Assembly: GCA_949710005.1 (NCBI GenBank)
Contig: OX453274.1
Coordinates: 4,071,655-4,135,654, forward strand
Direction: 5' to 3'
Source of the DNA: Ricordea florida
Lineage: Eukaryota; Cnidaria; Anthozoa; Corallimorpharia; Ricordeidae
Length of the DNA stretch: 64,000 nt
This document shows positions 10,570 to 21,777 of the stretch, piece by piece. Numbering within the stretch: the first letter of the stretch is position 1; the number at the start of each line of letters is the position of its first letter. Below the pieces are notes generated by a model that worked only from the letters and a program-made list of their open reading frames with translations, was not told the origin of the DNA and did not search any database. The position numbers were made by a program, and so were the translations under genes.

Positions 10570-11622
10570 TGATTGATACCTTCATGCTTAGGTGCAAACA
10601 AGATGATCTTTACACCTGTTCATGTAAGGGAATATTTCTTATTATCGCCTTACTTTGAATGAATATTTTGACGTGTAGTCTAAAGATGCAAAGGAGTTAT
10701 CTTAAATGTTATGTCACAAAAGGGATCAACTGTTCTATTTGCTTGATGAAAAAAATCCTGAACCTCCCAAACCAGTACAGGATGTCAGACTGATCAGTAT
10801 TGGGCAATGAGGTGTGCACCACATGTAGCAACATGTGTTGGTAGAGCAACTGCAGCAGCAGTATTAAGATGGAAACCCAAACAGTTTCCCATTTTCTGAG
10901 TTTGCCTGTGTCAGGGCTGGAAAAAAAATCTGTCTGTCAATTTTATCAGGCTTAGCAAAATTATGGTATCTAAACTAAACTGATAAATTGTGGGAAAGTA
11001 TTCATGACTTTGTTCCTAATCTACTTTTTTTCTGCTAATGTAAAGAAAGTCAAAGGAAGTTACTCTGATTTAATGACGAGGAAATTCACACCTGAACGTT
11101 TTGGAATTAATAAAATATACTAGTTTTTTTATACTGAATTCAACGTTTTCGTCTTAATTATTATTGTAGAAATCTAGATGGCTTCCGTGTCGCGAAAAAA
11201 AGTGACTTATAAGTTGTCCGTTAATAGATTTAATATTTTACAACTTTCATACAGTACGGTATAATTTTATTGTTATTTAGAATTTCAAGGGGCTACAAAG
11301 GAGACTTCAGTAATTACTAAGCTATAATTGTAGTTTGTAGTGCCATTGATCGTCATCATTATCGTCGGCATAATTAATAGTAATAAATGTTCATCTAGCA
11401 GTAGAAAAAGAGTAAGTGACATTAACCCTTCATGCTCCAATATCAAGGTTCAAATTCTCTTTAGAGATCCCCATGCAATTTATACAGTACCACAAAATAG
11501 AATATATTAGCATATCAACATAGCGATGTCTCAGTGTCAGTCATTAAACGAAACTGAAGGACACATCTCAAGCATCTTGTGTCTCCATAAGAAGTATTCC
11601 CAATATGTAGCTTACTATATAC

Positions 11623-11661
11623 CTTAGGAGGGGGACCCTCAGGAGAAGAAAGCTGTTCGTC
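11623..11661 (-). pseudogene. RNASEH2B exon 8 fragment in array spacer
   Basis: The minus strand encodes DEQLSSPEGPPPK, clearly homologous to KEQLSSPKGPPTK of the RNASEH2B exon at 48525-48565, with the downstream donor GTATAT retained. At the acceptor the AG has become CTG|GTGAC, so it could not splice as the parent does. Flanking intron sequence is also similar. It is an isolated exon carried along in the duplicated CALHM unit. Confidence 0.72.
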
Positions 11662-12224
11662 ACCAGCAAGACTGAATTGATATCATGGGTACGGTGACAA
11701 ATTACTCTTGAACATTTTCAAAACTAGACACCAATTTGGCACTGTAGGAGAAGTTGCCATAACAACATTGTAATTTCACATGGGAAATTATAAATTAACG
11801 CTTAAATTTCGCGCCTTTTGTCACCCAGAAGAGGATTACATAGAGAATACTACATAGGTGCCATATTGTTTGATAATAAAGACACTATATTCTGTTGCTG
11901 ACTCCCGATACAAAGCACGTTCTCGTCAAATTAAAGCTTTATTGTATGCCAGCTGTCCGGCGGCTGTCTTGCTTTGGTGGAAATTAAAAGCAGCCAGTTG
12001 ATAACCTGCTTTGGTTAAAAAGAAATTATAAAAACTTCAAGCCCCAAGTTGTACGACGTAACTCACATTTCACAAATTAATCTCACTTTAGGGAAAAATA
12101 AGTCACAAAGTGCACCACTCAAATAAAAGGCGGAGAGTTAACAGACAATAGTCTGAAACTTAGTATTGGACCTTCGTAGGAATCAACGAGTAATGGTGAC
12201 CTGAGGAAAAAGGCGAACGTCACG

Positions 12225-12660
12225 ATCGACATGGCTAATCTAACATTTAGTAAAAACATCAACATGACGTGACTTAGCGGCCTAAAATCAAAAATTTAAA
12301 GAAATCTATACTTGCCAACTTTTTCCAAGTCAAAAGCGTAGGATTTTCGTCTCGTCATGACCGGTCTGTTGCCCTTTAAAAGTAACCAGCGACTAACAAA
12401 GATTTCCGATTATTTTGCGAAAGCGGCTGATAATGTCCGACAACCTCTTCACACAAACTGGTAAACGTTAGCATTTAGTAAAGGTATCAGAAAAACCCAT
12501 TCCAATTAACTAAGAGACCTAATATCCTAAATTAAAGAACAAATCCATATCGGAAATGTGTTAATAACTAACACTTGTAAAACTGGTCGGAAATCCGTAT
12601 CATTCTATGTATCATTATACATGCCGGAGCTGTAGTTGTTGGAGTACAGGCGTTTAAGGA
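12225..12660 (+). repeat. Spacer module with three copies per unit
   Basis: The segment starting CACGATCGACATGGCTAATC and containing AATTTTCGTCTCGTCATGAC-type and ATATCGGAAATGTGTTAATA landmarks recurs at about 14615-14975 and 15165-15500 here, and at 34800-35250, 37350-37710 and 37905-38530 in the second unit. Short frames within it differ between copies and carry no recognisable domain, so it is treated as noncoding duplicated spacer. Confidence 0.65.
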
Positions 12661-12954
12661 TTTATTTGGTTTTCAAACTGAGTCTAACGTTAATTATCAT
12701 TCATGATGTGTCATATCGTAGAACAATATCACTTCCCTGTCTTATGTCTAACAATACTGTTACATTCATTATTATATAGAACATAAGACTAAATAACATT
12801 GATTTGGTCAGCCGAAATACTGTATTTTGCAATGATGTAAACAATCTATGCCTTGCACAAGTCACGTGACGGCTTGTTTATATGCGTTATTGACCAAGCG
12901 TGAGGTATAGATAGCTTCATATTGGCTGAGTTCTCTTTGGTATTTTCATTGAGC

Positions 12955-13056
12955 GAGGCAATATCGTGTCCAATATAAGACAGTTATTATTTGCAGTATT
13001 ACACTCAGATATCCGGAGGGAATCACAGTATTTCACTTCCAGAATTCAAGAGTTTG
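12955..13056 (+). promoter_or_regulatory. Promoter and noncoding exon 1 of CALHM gene B
   Basis: CCAATATAAGACAG serves as a TATA-like element, followed by GCAGTATTACACTCAGATAT, CCGGAGGGAATC and GAATTCAAGAGTTTG with donor GTAAGTTAG at 13057. The proposed acceptor is GAACACAG at 17271, an intron of 4215 bp that contains both minisatellites. A possible additional or alternative 5' exon starts at CTCCCTACAG (about 17057). There is also a TATA-like CGGCATAAAAGG near 17152, so transcription of B might begin closer to the gene. Confidence 0.5.
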
Positions 13057-13607
13057 GTAAGTTAGTCGTACTTTTTGAATTAACTCTTAACTAAGCTGGC
13101 TTATAATAAAATTTAAGTCCGCTTTCAATGATTCTAGACACATGGCCATTCACCTTGCTTTGCTAAAAAAACAAACGTACAATAAGCCACGAAGAATAAC
13201 TACAGATTAATCTGCTGAAAACTTCAATTTTCTTCTACAACTGAGGAAATTTCCTCATGCCTTTCCTATCAAATGAAAGAAAATTTGTTCAGAGTTCTCC
13301 AACAATACAAACTTTACAAACGTGTGGTCAGTGTTAAAATCGAAAGGTTATATTCTTTTATCATGACTATTTCTTGCCAGGTTGAAGTCCTCGGAACGAC
13401 TGTACTCATCTAGAAAAAAAGCACAAAAACAAATGAACAGTTTTGTCGTGTTAAGTTACCGCCATGTACACAGCAAAATTTCCCTGATCAAAGAAACAAA
13501 TATGTGCTCCAAGCTTCACTGCGCCACAATGCACGACATAGTTATAATAATCCACAAGAACTCATGACAATTGGAAAAAGGCAACTGCAGTCATTTCTGC
13601 AGTTCTA

Positions 13608-13735
13608 TGTACGGTATAAAGGCAGTATGTTGTTCTATGGACGGTATAAAGGCAGTATGTTGTTCTATAGACGGTATAACGGCAGTATATGTTGTTCTAT
13701 GGACGGTATAAAGGCAGTATGTTGTTTTGCCTGGA
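13608..13735 (+). repeat. 30-bp minisatellite, about 4 copies
   Basis: The unit is GACGGTATAAAGGCAGTATG plus TTGTTCTATG. The corresponding position in the second unit (36200-36472) holds about nine copies, so repeat number has changed since the block duplicated. All frames are open because 30 is a multiple of three; the translated repeats are not evidence of a gene. Confidence 0.85.
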
Positions 13736-15070
13736 AATGATAGCACGGTGGAACGTTTGCGGTCCAAATAAGGTGCAGTAAGACACTTCAATTCTTGACT
13801 TCTGAATCGGCTTCTAGTTTTCGCTGAACACTTTTAATTGATAACATACCGATAGATAAGACTGGTTGTGAAATGATTATGGACTCGACTGGTTTCCGTG
13901 GGTCGCACTTATGTGTGGTCCAGATTGAACTACATTATGGAGGTTAAAAATGGTAGGGTGGTAGGGTTGTGGGATGTGGCAACGTCAAAACTGTAGTAAG
14001 GGTATGTTAAAACCACCCATGTGCACACTGAGGCGACAGTGGTAGAAGGGATAAAACCCTATTGCTACCAAAAATAAGATGAATTAGCATTTTTGTAAAT
14101 TATGATCGTACTGCACCAAGACACAAGGCTGTCAGAATCCTTTAACAGGAGAAAAACGTTCTTCTCTGCCTTGGAAAAGAAAGCAAACTCAAATAAACAC
14201 AACCCTCAGTTTGCTTTTCATGTTTTGTGCTGCAAACCCGAAAAGCGGAATAAACGCAATGGAAACAAAAGTCGCATGCCCAAAATTCTACGTGGTCTAT
14301 AGTACAATAAAACAGATAATTTATGTACGTGGATAAGGGTGTGACTTGCAAGGAAAAACGTCACTATGCTCCGACGGTGTATATCTCCGAAGCAAAAACG
14401 TCTTTCTAAGCAGACAGTTAATAAACTGTACTAAAGTCCGTGTCAGTGCGAATGTTCCACAAAGTGAGTAAATTATCGATACAAGCCATTTCTTGTTCCG
14501 GAACTGAATGCCTGTGTCAAAAACTCAAGTGGACAGACAATAACCTGCATTTCTAGTATTGGACCTTCGTAGGAATCAACTAGCAATGGTGACCTAAGGT
14601 AGAAAGCGAACGTGACGATCGACATGGCTAATCTAACACTGAGTAAAACCACCAACGTAACACAGCTAAGCAGGCCTAAAATCACAAATTTAAAGAAATC
14701 TATGCCTGTCAACTTTTTCGGCCAAGTCAAAAGCGTGGAATTTTCGTCTCGTCATCACACGGGCCAGGAATGCCGAACACGTGTCAGTCACTTCCGAAGA
14801 TTCTTGATTATGTTTCGAACGCGGTCGATAATGTCCGAAAATGCTCCGACGATCTTAAAGGACCAACCCATATCGGAAATGTGTTAATAACTAACACTTG
14901 TAAAAATGGTCGGAAAGCCGAATCATTCTATATATCATTATGTATGCCTGAGCTGTAGTTGTTGGATTATTAGCGCTCAGTGGTGGTAAGTCATTATCTG
15001 TATGTCGGACGCATCTCAAGCATCTTGTGTCTCCATAAGAAGTATTCCCAATATGTAGCTTACTATATAC

Positions 15071-15109
15071 CTTAGGAGGGGGACCCTCAGGAGAAGAAAG
15101 CTGTTCGTC
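15071..15109 (-). pseudogene. Second RNASEH2B exon 8 fragment of unit 1
   Basis: This copy is identical over the exon to 11623-11661 (encoding DEQLSSPEGPPPK on the minus strand), with the same lost acceptor. It shows that the fragment was multiplied within the spacer as well as between units. Confidence 0.68.
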
Positions 15110-15583
15110 ACCAGCAAGACTGAATTGATATCATGGGTACGGTGACAAATTACTCCTTAGTTTTCAAAGTCAAAAGCGTAGGATTTTTGTCTCGTCATGA
15201 CCGGTCTGTTGCCGTTTGAAACTAACCAGCGACAAAGAAAGATTTCCGATTATTTTTCCGAAAGCGGCTGATAATGTCCGAAAATGCTCCGACAACCTCT
15301 TCACACAAACTGGTAAACACTAGCATTTAGTCAAGGTATCAGACTAACCCATTCCAATTAACTAAGAGACCTAACATCCTAAATTAAAGAACAAATCCAT
15401 ATCGGAAATGTGTAAATAACTAACACTTGTAAAAGTGGTCGGAAATCCGAATCATTCTATGCATCATTATCCATGCCGGAGCTGTAGTTATAGGATTACG
15501 GGCGTTTATTTTCAAACTGAGTCTAACGTTATCATTGATGATGTGTCATATCGTAGAACAATATCACTTCCCTGTCTTATGTC

Positions 15584-15740
15584 TTGGTATGATCCAGATT
15601 TGGATTTGTGATCAGAGATCACACGGATCATGACGCATTAAAAGGAACGAAGTCCTTATCCAGAGTGGATTCATTGGTTCCTTTGATGTGCCATGACCCG
15701 TGTGATCTCGGATCACGAATCCAAATCCGGATCATACCAA
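15584..15740. mobile_element. 157-bp palindromic MITE
   Basis: TTGGTATGATCCAGATTTGG at the left is matched by CCAAATCCGGATCATACCAA at the right, with arms continuing through GTGATC.GAGATCACACGG to about 48 bp. Related spacer copies at 12755 and 35340 read through without it. It is present in both units (also 38643-38799), so it inserted before the block duplicated. Confidence 0.75.
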
Positions 15741-16117
15741 AAAACGCAACCCTTGTGAGTTTTCCTTTGTCCAAGAGACATCTGAACGCTCGTTCTTTAA
15801 GCCATTGTGCCGCATATCCTGATGCTTAGTTCCGTTTTCGGGGTTTTCAATGGAGCCTATCTTAGCCTGTAGTCGTTCCCTTTTGGATGCTACAATTGTA
15901 TGTGAAGGAGCCTTGCTAGTTGTTCCTCGATCTCGACCAATTAATACTGCTTTGTAGAAAGCAAGGTTTATTAGTGAAACTGCCTATTTCAGTGGAAAAA
16001 CTGAGGACTAATCATCAGTTGGTAGGTTGAAATTTCTGCCTGAATCTTTATGTTGGGCTGGTGGATCTAATTGAGATTCTGGATCGGCACTGGATTATGT
16101 CTGTTGTTTTTTCGGTA

Positions 16118-16853
16118 AGTTTTGTTGGAAGTTTGGTTGGAAGTTTGGTTGGAAGTTTGGTTGGAAGTTTGGTTGGACGTTTGGTTGGAAGTTTGGTTGG
16201 AAGTTTGGTTGGAAGTTTGGTTGGAAGTTTGGTTGGAAGTTTGGTTGGAAGTTTGGTTGGAAGTTTGGTTGGAAGTTTGGTTGGAAGTTTGGTTGGAAGT
16301 TTGGTTGGAAGTTTGGTTGGAAGTTTGGCTGGACGTTTGGTTGGAAGTTTGGTTGGAAGTTTGGTTGGAAGTTTGGTTGGAAGTTTGGTTGGAAGTTTGG
16401 TTGGAAGTTTGGTTGGAAGTTTGGTTGGAAGTTTGGTTGGAAGTTTGGTTGGAAGTTTGGTTGGAAGTTTGGCTGGAAGTTTGGTTGGAAGTTTGGTTGG
16501 AAGTTTGGTTGGAAGTTTGGTTGGAAGTTTGGCTGGAAGTTTGGTTGGAAGTTTGGTTGGAAGTTTGGTTGGAAGTTTGGTTGGAAGTTTGGTTGGAAGT
16601 TTGGTTGGAAGTTTGGCTGGAAGTTTGGTTGGAAGTTTGGTTGGAAGTTTGGTTGGAAGTTTGGTTGGAAGTTTGGCTGGAAGTTTGGTTGGAAGTTTGG
16701 TTGGAAGTTTGGTTGGAAGTTTGGTTGGAAGTTTGGCTGGAAGTTTGGTTGGAAGTTTGGTTGGAAGTTTGGTTGGAAGTTTGGTTGGAAGTTTGGTTGG
16801 AAGTTTGGTTGGAAGTTTGGCTGGAAGTTTGGTTGGAAGTTTGGTTGGAAGTT
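16118..16853 (+). repeat. 12-bp minisatellite, about 61 copies
   Basis: The unit is TTGGTTGGAAGT, with TTGGCTGGAAGT and TTGGTTGGACGT variants interspersed. The homologous site in unit 2 (39138-39533) has about 32 copies. The long frames it generates (VGSL, WLEV or FQPN repeats) exist only because the period is a multiple of three. It lies in the 5' UTR intron of gene B. Confidence 0.92.
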
Positions 16854-17281
16854 TCGCAAGAAATTTTCAGCTCAAAAAAAATTGATCAGCGGTGGGTTGC
16901 TATGTACCTGAAAGAAGCAAACCCAAGCAACCAACACTAGTTACACTTGCTTACTTAATTAGCCTTTGTATCACTCAACTATTAAATTATAAGGGGAACA
17001 TTTAGAATGTTAAACCTTTTACCCCCAGGAATGACCAATAGGTAACTTCTCCCTACAGTTCTACTACATCAAGAAGCAAACATGTTATGAGTATTGAGAG
17101 ACTGCTCAACTCAAGGACACTGAATCGACCAAACAATAAATTCTCCAAACGGCATAAAAGGGAAAGTTGGCCCTCAGTAAGGAGAATCAGTTTTCAGATC
17201 TTGGGGGTGAAAGTATTAAGAGTTGAGCAAAGCTCAATGGCTCAGTGTTATATTTGTTTGAATGAACACAGATAATAAAAT

Positions 17282-18127
17282 ATGGGTGAACTGCAAGGAG
17301 GTGCCCAACAGCCCGGACCGGCAGGCGCAGGAAATGACAAGGAAACTGGAACTTTAAGACAGTTACTAACAAAAATCATAAAAGGACCCCTTGGTCTTCT
17401 CGACAACAGCCAGAACCCAATAACCCTGAGGAATTTGATCCTTTCTGCTGTTATGGTTGGACTGGAGATTCTACTCAATGAAGAGATGTTCGACTGTCCA
17501 CTTGAGGGGTATAAACGGTATGGATGGGTGTTCATCTTTGCACCAGTCCCTATCATGTTCTGTGCCAATGCGGTCATCATCGGACCTCATACTCTTGGCC
17601 AGGGACTTCGGTGGATAATTTTTAAGGCCATGGTTGGTCCAGGGATGTGGCTAGTTGCCACATTTGCCGATAGCGATTACTACGTGTGTGCCACAGTAGG
17701 CCCAGATGCAGATAAAAGGAATCTTACTGATGCTGACGAGATTAAAGAGCTGGAAGAGAAAATTGATGCCGCTAGAAGCTCTTCGCATCTGGTGGCTTGG
17801 TTAATGTTTTTTCTTCTGGCTATTTTTGGTACCGTTTTTATTGCATTAAAAAACTGTGTGAATTGCAAATGCTCGAGAGTCTTCCCGGGAATGCAAAATG
17901 GCCAGCCCCCGGGGAACGCAAATGGTCAGCCCCCGGGGAACGCAAATGGCCAGCCCCCGGGGAACGCAAATGGCCAGCCCCCGGGGAACGCAAAATGGCC
18001 AGTCCCCGGGGAACGCATATGGCCAGCCCCCGGGGAACGCAAATGGCCAGCCCCCGGGGAACGCAAATGGCCAGCCCCCGGGGAACGCAAATGGCCAGCC
18101 CCCGGGAAACGCAAGTTAAAATTATGA
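17282..18127 (+). CDS. CALHM-family channel, short type, gene B
   Basis: The 281-residue product shares the CALHM core with gene A: TM1 about 52-66, Cys72 in DCPLEGYKRYGW, TM2 about 81-100, TM3 about 112-129 with GPGMWLVATFADSDYYVC (Cys136), NLT at 147 and TM4 about 169-188. The cytoplasmic TM2-TM3 loop is about 17 residues shorter than in A, C and E, missing the WELSSRC...RYRR stretch. No second coding exon is present; sequence resembling the 3' UTR of A/C/E follows directly. After residue 204 the tail is a 24-bp minisatellite reading GQPPGNAN four times, then, after one extra A near 17993, WPAPGERK repeats to the stop. The start follows the leader ATAATAAAAT common to the family. It is expected to be a plasma-membrane channel subunit; whether the short loop and unusual tail still allow channel assembly is unknown. 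Confidence 0.8.
   Translation: MGELQGGAQQPGPAGAGNDKETGTLRQLLTKIIKGPLGLLDNSQNPITLRNLILSAVMVGLEILLNEEMFDCPLEGYKRYGWVFIFAPVPIMFCANAVIIGPHTLGQGLRWIIFKAMVGPGMWLVATFADSDYYVCATVGPDADKRNLTDADEIKELEEKIDAARSSSHLVAWLMFFLLAIFGTVFIALKNCVNCKCSRVFPGMQNGQPPGNANGQPPGNANGQPPGNANGQPPGNAKWPVPGERIWPAPGERKWPAPGERKWPAPGERKWPAPGKRKLKL
17890..18112 (+). repeat. 24-bp coding minisatellite in gene B
   Basis: About nine copies of a GC-rich unit built on CAGCCCCCGGGGAACGCAAA, markedly more GC-rich than its surroundings, occupy the C-terminal codons of gene B. One unit has a single additional A (CGCAAAATGG near 17993), shifting the reading frame of the remaining units. All three frames stay open. Gene D lacks this array. 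Confidence 0.9.
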
Positions 18128-18933
18128 ATGCCCCATCCTCGGGATCGGCAACGTGAGCAAATGCTCAGCGGTTGCCCGGGGGGGGGGATGGGCACTGCTG
18201 GAATTGACTGATGCATAACAGGCACTTAAGTATAGGCATAAAGATCTAATTGTATTTGACAGTCATGGAGCCAGCTTGCATTATTAGGTTGTGAGTAATG
18301 ATTAATACCTTCTGGTGCAAACAAAACGATCTTTACACTTGTGCAAGTGCACTTTTACCATTTCCTGTCTTGGAAAGGATTTTCTAATTACCTTGCTTTT
18401 ATTCTGGTATTTTGTGTGAGTAATTCGACGATATGTAATCCAAAGAAACCAATCATTAACCTGAAATCTTATGTTACAAAAAGGGCCAACTATTTTATTT
18501 GCATCATGAAAAAATCGCTATTTTCCCAAATCCTTACAGAATGAGTATTTACACCCCTTAAATGAATTAAGGTATCTAAACTAAACTGTTTAAATTGTGG
18601 GAAAGTATTAGTGACTTAGTTGACTGTTTTTGCCTGCTGATGTAAAAAAAGCCAAAGACGTTTCTTAATTTGAAAGTTTTGGAATTACAAGTGTAATACA
18701 ATATACCACTTTACTATTCTTAGTTGAATATTTTAGTCGTTTTATCATTGCTGTAATCTAGAAGATTTAATTTTTAACATGTTTAAGTCTTCTTAAATAC
18801 AGTCGGTTTAATATGTTATAACTTTCATATAGCACAGTATTAGTGTTATTGTAAATTTAGATTTTCAAGGGACCATAAAAGAGACTACAGTGATGAGTGT
18901 GACTGTAGTCAGTGCACCCTGTTGAAATAAAGT

Positions 18934-18980
18934 ATCAACATCATTATCATCATCATTGTCGTCGTCATCATCATTGTTTA
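18934..18980 (+). repeat. ATC/GTC trinucleotide microsatellite
   Basis: The run CATCATTATCATCATCATTG and its GTC variants follow a conserved GTTGAAATAAAGT motif downstream of gene B. The same simple repeat occurs at about 41100-41150 after gene D and in weaker form after A, C and E. Confidence 0.7.
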
Positions 18981-19450
18981 ACAATAAGAAGTACTCATCC
19001 AGCATCAGACGAAGGGGACGTGAAGTAAAATTAACTCCCCGGGGGGATTCCAGCACGAGCACCGAGGGTCTCCCAGAGATTTTGGGGAACTAGGGGAAAA
19101 AGGTAACATGCTGTAACAAACTGAAGGGAACAAGACTACTGTTTTAGGGAACACGGGAACAACAAAAGGGGGAAAGTGAGGGTAGAGGGTATGTGGCACG
19201 CAGATGTGTTATGGAGAACAAATAAGGAAAAGCTGGAGGAACATGGAAACATAGGGCAATTTTGGAAGGGAGAAGGGAACATGGACCCCTCCTGGAGACC
19301 CTCAGCAGTCTCGTCATTTTTTCTATAGATATCCCCCCGGGCATCAACACTTTAAGCTCCACTATTAAGGTACAAATTCTCGTTAATGATATCCATACAT
19401 TTCAAACAGTACCACAAAAGAGAATGCATTAGAATATTGACACAGTTTAT

Positions 19451-19850
19451 CAGGGGCACCCAACGTCAATTTTCGGAAAATATCTGTTCGGAAGACGATT
19501 GAGATCTAGAATTTTCGGAACATTTGTTAAAAAAAAATTTCTTGCTTCTTTGCCTCTCCTCGGATTTTCGAACATCTAAAAAATGGTATTGTTGCCCATT
19601 TTTAACGGATTTTTAACGTAAAAAGGTCACCTAGAATTTTTGGGAGCCTTTTTCCTGGCTGAAATTTTCGAAAAGGTAAGTTTTGATCGCTATAATTTTC
19701 GGATCACAAGACTTTCAGCTAGGAAATCCGAACAGATTAAAAACATTTAGGGGATAAAAATATGCTTATATCTTCCTTTTAAATACTAAAACACTTTAAC
19801 AATGCTATGTTTAAGTGGTTTTGAACTATATTCTCGCTGGGTGCCCCGTG
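19451..19850. mobile_element. 400-bp hAT-like MITE, copy 1
   Basis: The ends are CAGGGGCACCCAACG and CGCTGGGTGCCCC, and GTTTAT(C) is found on both flanks. CAGGG-type ends with a 6-8 bp duplication suggest the hAT superfamily. The copy at 41620-42017 retains the better right end (GGTGCCCCTG). The interior is AT-rich, with several AATTTTCGGA motifs and no transposase. Confidence 0.68.
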
Positions 19851-20015
19851 TTTATCGCTGGTGATCATTCCCTTATTTTCTCATTATCTGTATATCCATC
19901 CATTTATAACACAAAATGGAGAATCTGGATGCCTATCACCAATTAAAGTTAATTAAACTAGCTGCACTGCAAAAAAGTCCTAAATGAAAGAAAACTGAAA
20001 CCCTTTTAAATGTTA

Positions 20016-20368
20016 TGCACCTATCAATGTTAAGCCGCAGGGGGGGGAGGCCGGGTATAGGCGGGGGATTTGACGTAATAAGTCTGCCCGTGGTAGGGAC
20101 TTTTGATCATTCGTCGAGTCCCGGGGGTCGGCACTTTTGACTTTAACCGTTAGTAGCCTGTTTTCTGTATATCCCTATTTTAATTCTTGTTTGACCAATG
20201 CCTTGACCTTTTTCTGGAGGGGGGGGATGGGGAATTTGCACTCTTTTGACCAGCGATAACGTCCCTGGGGTCGGGCATTTGAACAGAAAAAATGATCTGA
20301 GTTCAAATCCCCCGCCTATGCCCGGCCTCCCCCCCCCCCCCCCCAGCAGCTTAACATTGATAGGTGCA
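20016..20368. mobile_element. 353-bp Harbinger-like MITE, unit 1 only
   Basis: TGCACCTATCAATGTTAAGC and its complement GCTTAACATTGATAGGTGCA form perfect or near-perfect termini, flanked by TTA (20013-20015 and 20369-20371). Unit 2 has the exact empty site, AAATGTTACACTGC at about 42176-42189. The inner arms contain long G and C runs. The TTA duplication fits PIF/Harbinger. Confidence 0.88.
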
Positions 20369-20416
20369 TTACACTGCAAACAAACCTCTACACCATCAGG
20401 AATTGAGCATGCTTTG

Positions 20417-20466
20417 CTAACTTTCCCTTGCTTTATTGCCTCCTTCTTGCACTTGTAAGTCGGTGA
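20417..20466 (-). pseudogene. RNASEH2B terminal-exon fragment after gene B
   Basis: The minus strand reads GGNKARES then TAG, aligned with GGGNKAKKR-stop of RNASEH2B exon 10 (47521-47634), and the 3' flank GCAAACAAAC...TACACC also matches. Upstream codons, including the PCNA-binding motif, are lost. It marks where the duplicated unit ends within the neighbouring gene. Confidence 0.68.
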
Positions 20467-20739
20467 CGGTTTGTACTGGCTGTTATTGATCAGCCCTTAG
20501 AATCTACGTTTTAAAACGTTTCACTATGAAATTTGATTTCTTTTATTAGCATAAACAAAAAATCAAATCAAATAAACCAAACGGCCGAAGCCGAAACAAA
20601 AGCGCGGGAAAATCTTACGCCTCTTCCCCTATTGGATATTTACGTTTAGATTGACCATTGAGCATTCGAGAATCTGGCTTGCTCATTATGCAAATAATTG
20701 TCGCGTGTTGTGAAAGACGTCACGCTTTCTCTATTGATG

Positions 20740-20830
20740 TGCATGTTTGCACGAAAGTTATTAGTTGCAGTATAACACTTAGATATCCGGAGGGAATAAC
20801 TGCTCTTCAGTTCCAGAATTAAAGAGGTTG
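20740..20830 (+). promoter_or_regulatory. Promoter and noncoding exon 1 of CALHM gene C
   Basis: The conserved block GCAGTATAACACTTAGATAT, CCGGAGGGAATA, TTCCAGAATT and AGAGGTTG is followed by donor GTAAGTTAG at 20831. The acceptor is proposed at AAACACAG (AG ends 21767), a 937-bp intron. The TATA-like element seen for A is replaced by GCACGAAAGTTATTAG here and in gene E. Confidence 0.52.
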
Positions 20831-21777
20831 GTAAGTTAGCGGAACTTTTTAAATTACGAGTTAAAGTAGACTACCGGTAGTTTATCATGGGACTTAATTC
20901 AAATTTCAATTATTCTAGACACATGGCCATTCATCTTCGCTAAATATTAAACGTGCTATAAGCCACGACGATTATAAATACAGATTTATCTGTTGAAAAC
21001 TACATTTTTTTCTTAAGAGGAAATTTTCTTATTCCTTTCTTATCACTTGAAAGGTCATTTTTTTCAGACTTCCTCTGAGTTTCCCGACATTATACTAACT
21101 TTTCAAATGTGATCAGTGTTAAAATCAAGAGCGCTAGCTTTTGTTTGTTGTCATTATTACCCACTATTTTTTTTTTGGTTGAAGTCATCGGAACGACTAT
21201 ACTTATGCGTAAAAAACCTCCAAAACAAATGAACAATCCCCACAGCAAAAATAGGTGGGAATTTGCTTTGCTAAAAGAGACAAATATCTCTTCTAAATTA
21301 AAGACCTGCCCGTGATTCTGTCACGGCGAAAAATTTCACGATGCGAAGGTAAATTGACAATCTGGAAAATAAATTGCTGATTGTTGGAGAATTGAGTAAG
21401 TTTAAGGCACAAGCATATTAGAAAGGTGATACGTGGAAACTGTTTTTGCCTGTTCTCAATTCTTAAGTCCATCTTGTCGCGTACTGTCTTGCGTTACAGT
21501 TGAATTTGAATCAGGTTAGAGGCCAATTTAATAAAGTTAGCCTATGAAAGACAAAAAATACTACAGGAGAAATTTAAAGCCCGAGGCAACATAAATAACC
21601 GACACTACTCCTATGCAATAACGTTTCACGCGTAGACAGAAAAAATTCAAAAATGATGACCATGGCAAATCTCCACGCGTGATACACCTTATCATGTAAT
21701 GACACCACGACACCCTGCCGTGGCTAAACAGATGGCTCAGTGTTTATATTTATTTGAATAAACACAGATAATAAAAC

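Larger units (their letters stand above)
11546..21767 (+). repeat. Segmental duplicate, copy 1 (unit containing gene B)
   Basis: This block is collinear with about 34140-44399: RNASEH2B exon fragment, upstream modules, promoter, 30-bp and 12-bp minisatellites, a short-type CALHM gene, hAT-like MITE, RNASEH2B exon-10 fragment, and the promoter of the next long-type gene. Many stretches of 100-200 nt are identical between copies, for example 17060-17280 against 39733-39953. Copy 1 has a Harbinger-like MITE (20016) missing from copy 2. Copy 2 has a 313-bp insertion (38164) and the 113-bp palindrome (43497) missing from copy 1. Confidence 0.85.

Noticed and set aside
16061..16940. Three overlapping 250-270 codon frames on both strands over the 12-bp repeat (VGSL, WLEV and FQPN repeats)
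   Set aside because: A 12-bp tandem repeat without stops is open in several frames at once. The copy number differs between units and there is no conserved flanking coding sequence.
17087..17275. 62-codon frame identical at protein level in both units (also 39760-39948)
   Set aside because: The surrounding noncoding DNA is identical too, so the match reflects recent duplication rather than selection on a protein. It is more likely part of a 5' UTR.
20246..20458. Proline-rich 70-codon frame
   Set aside because: It spans the C-run and right arm of the Harbinger-like MITE at 20016-20368.
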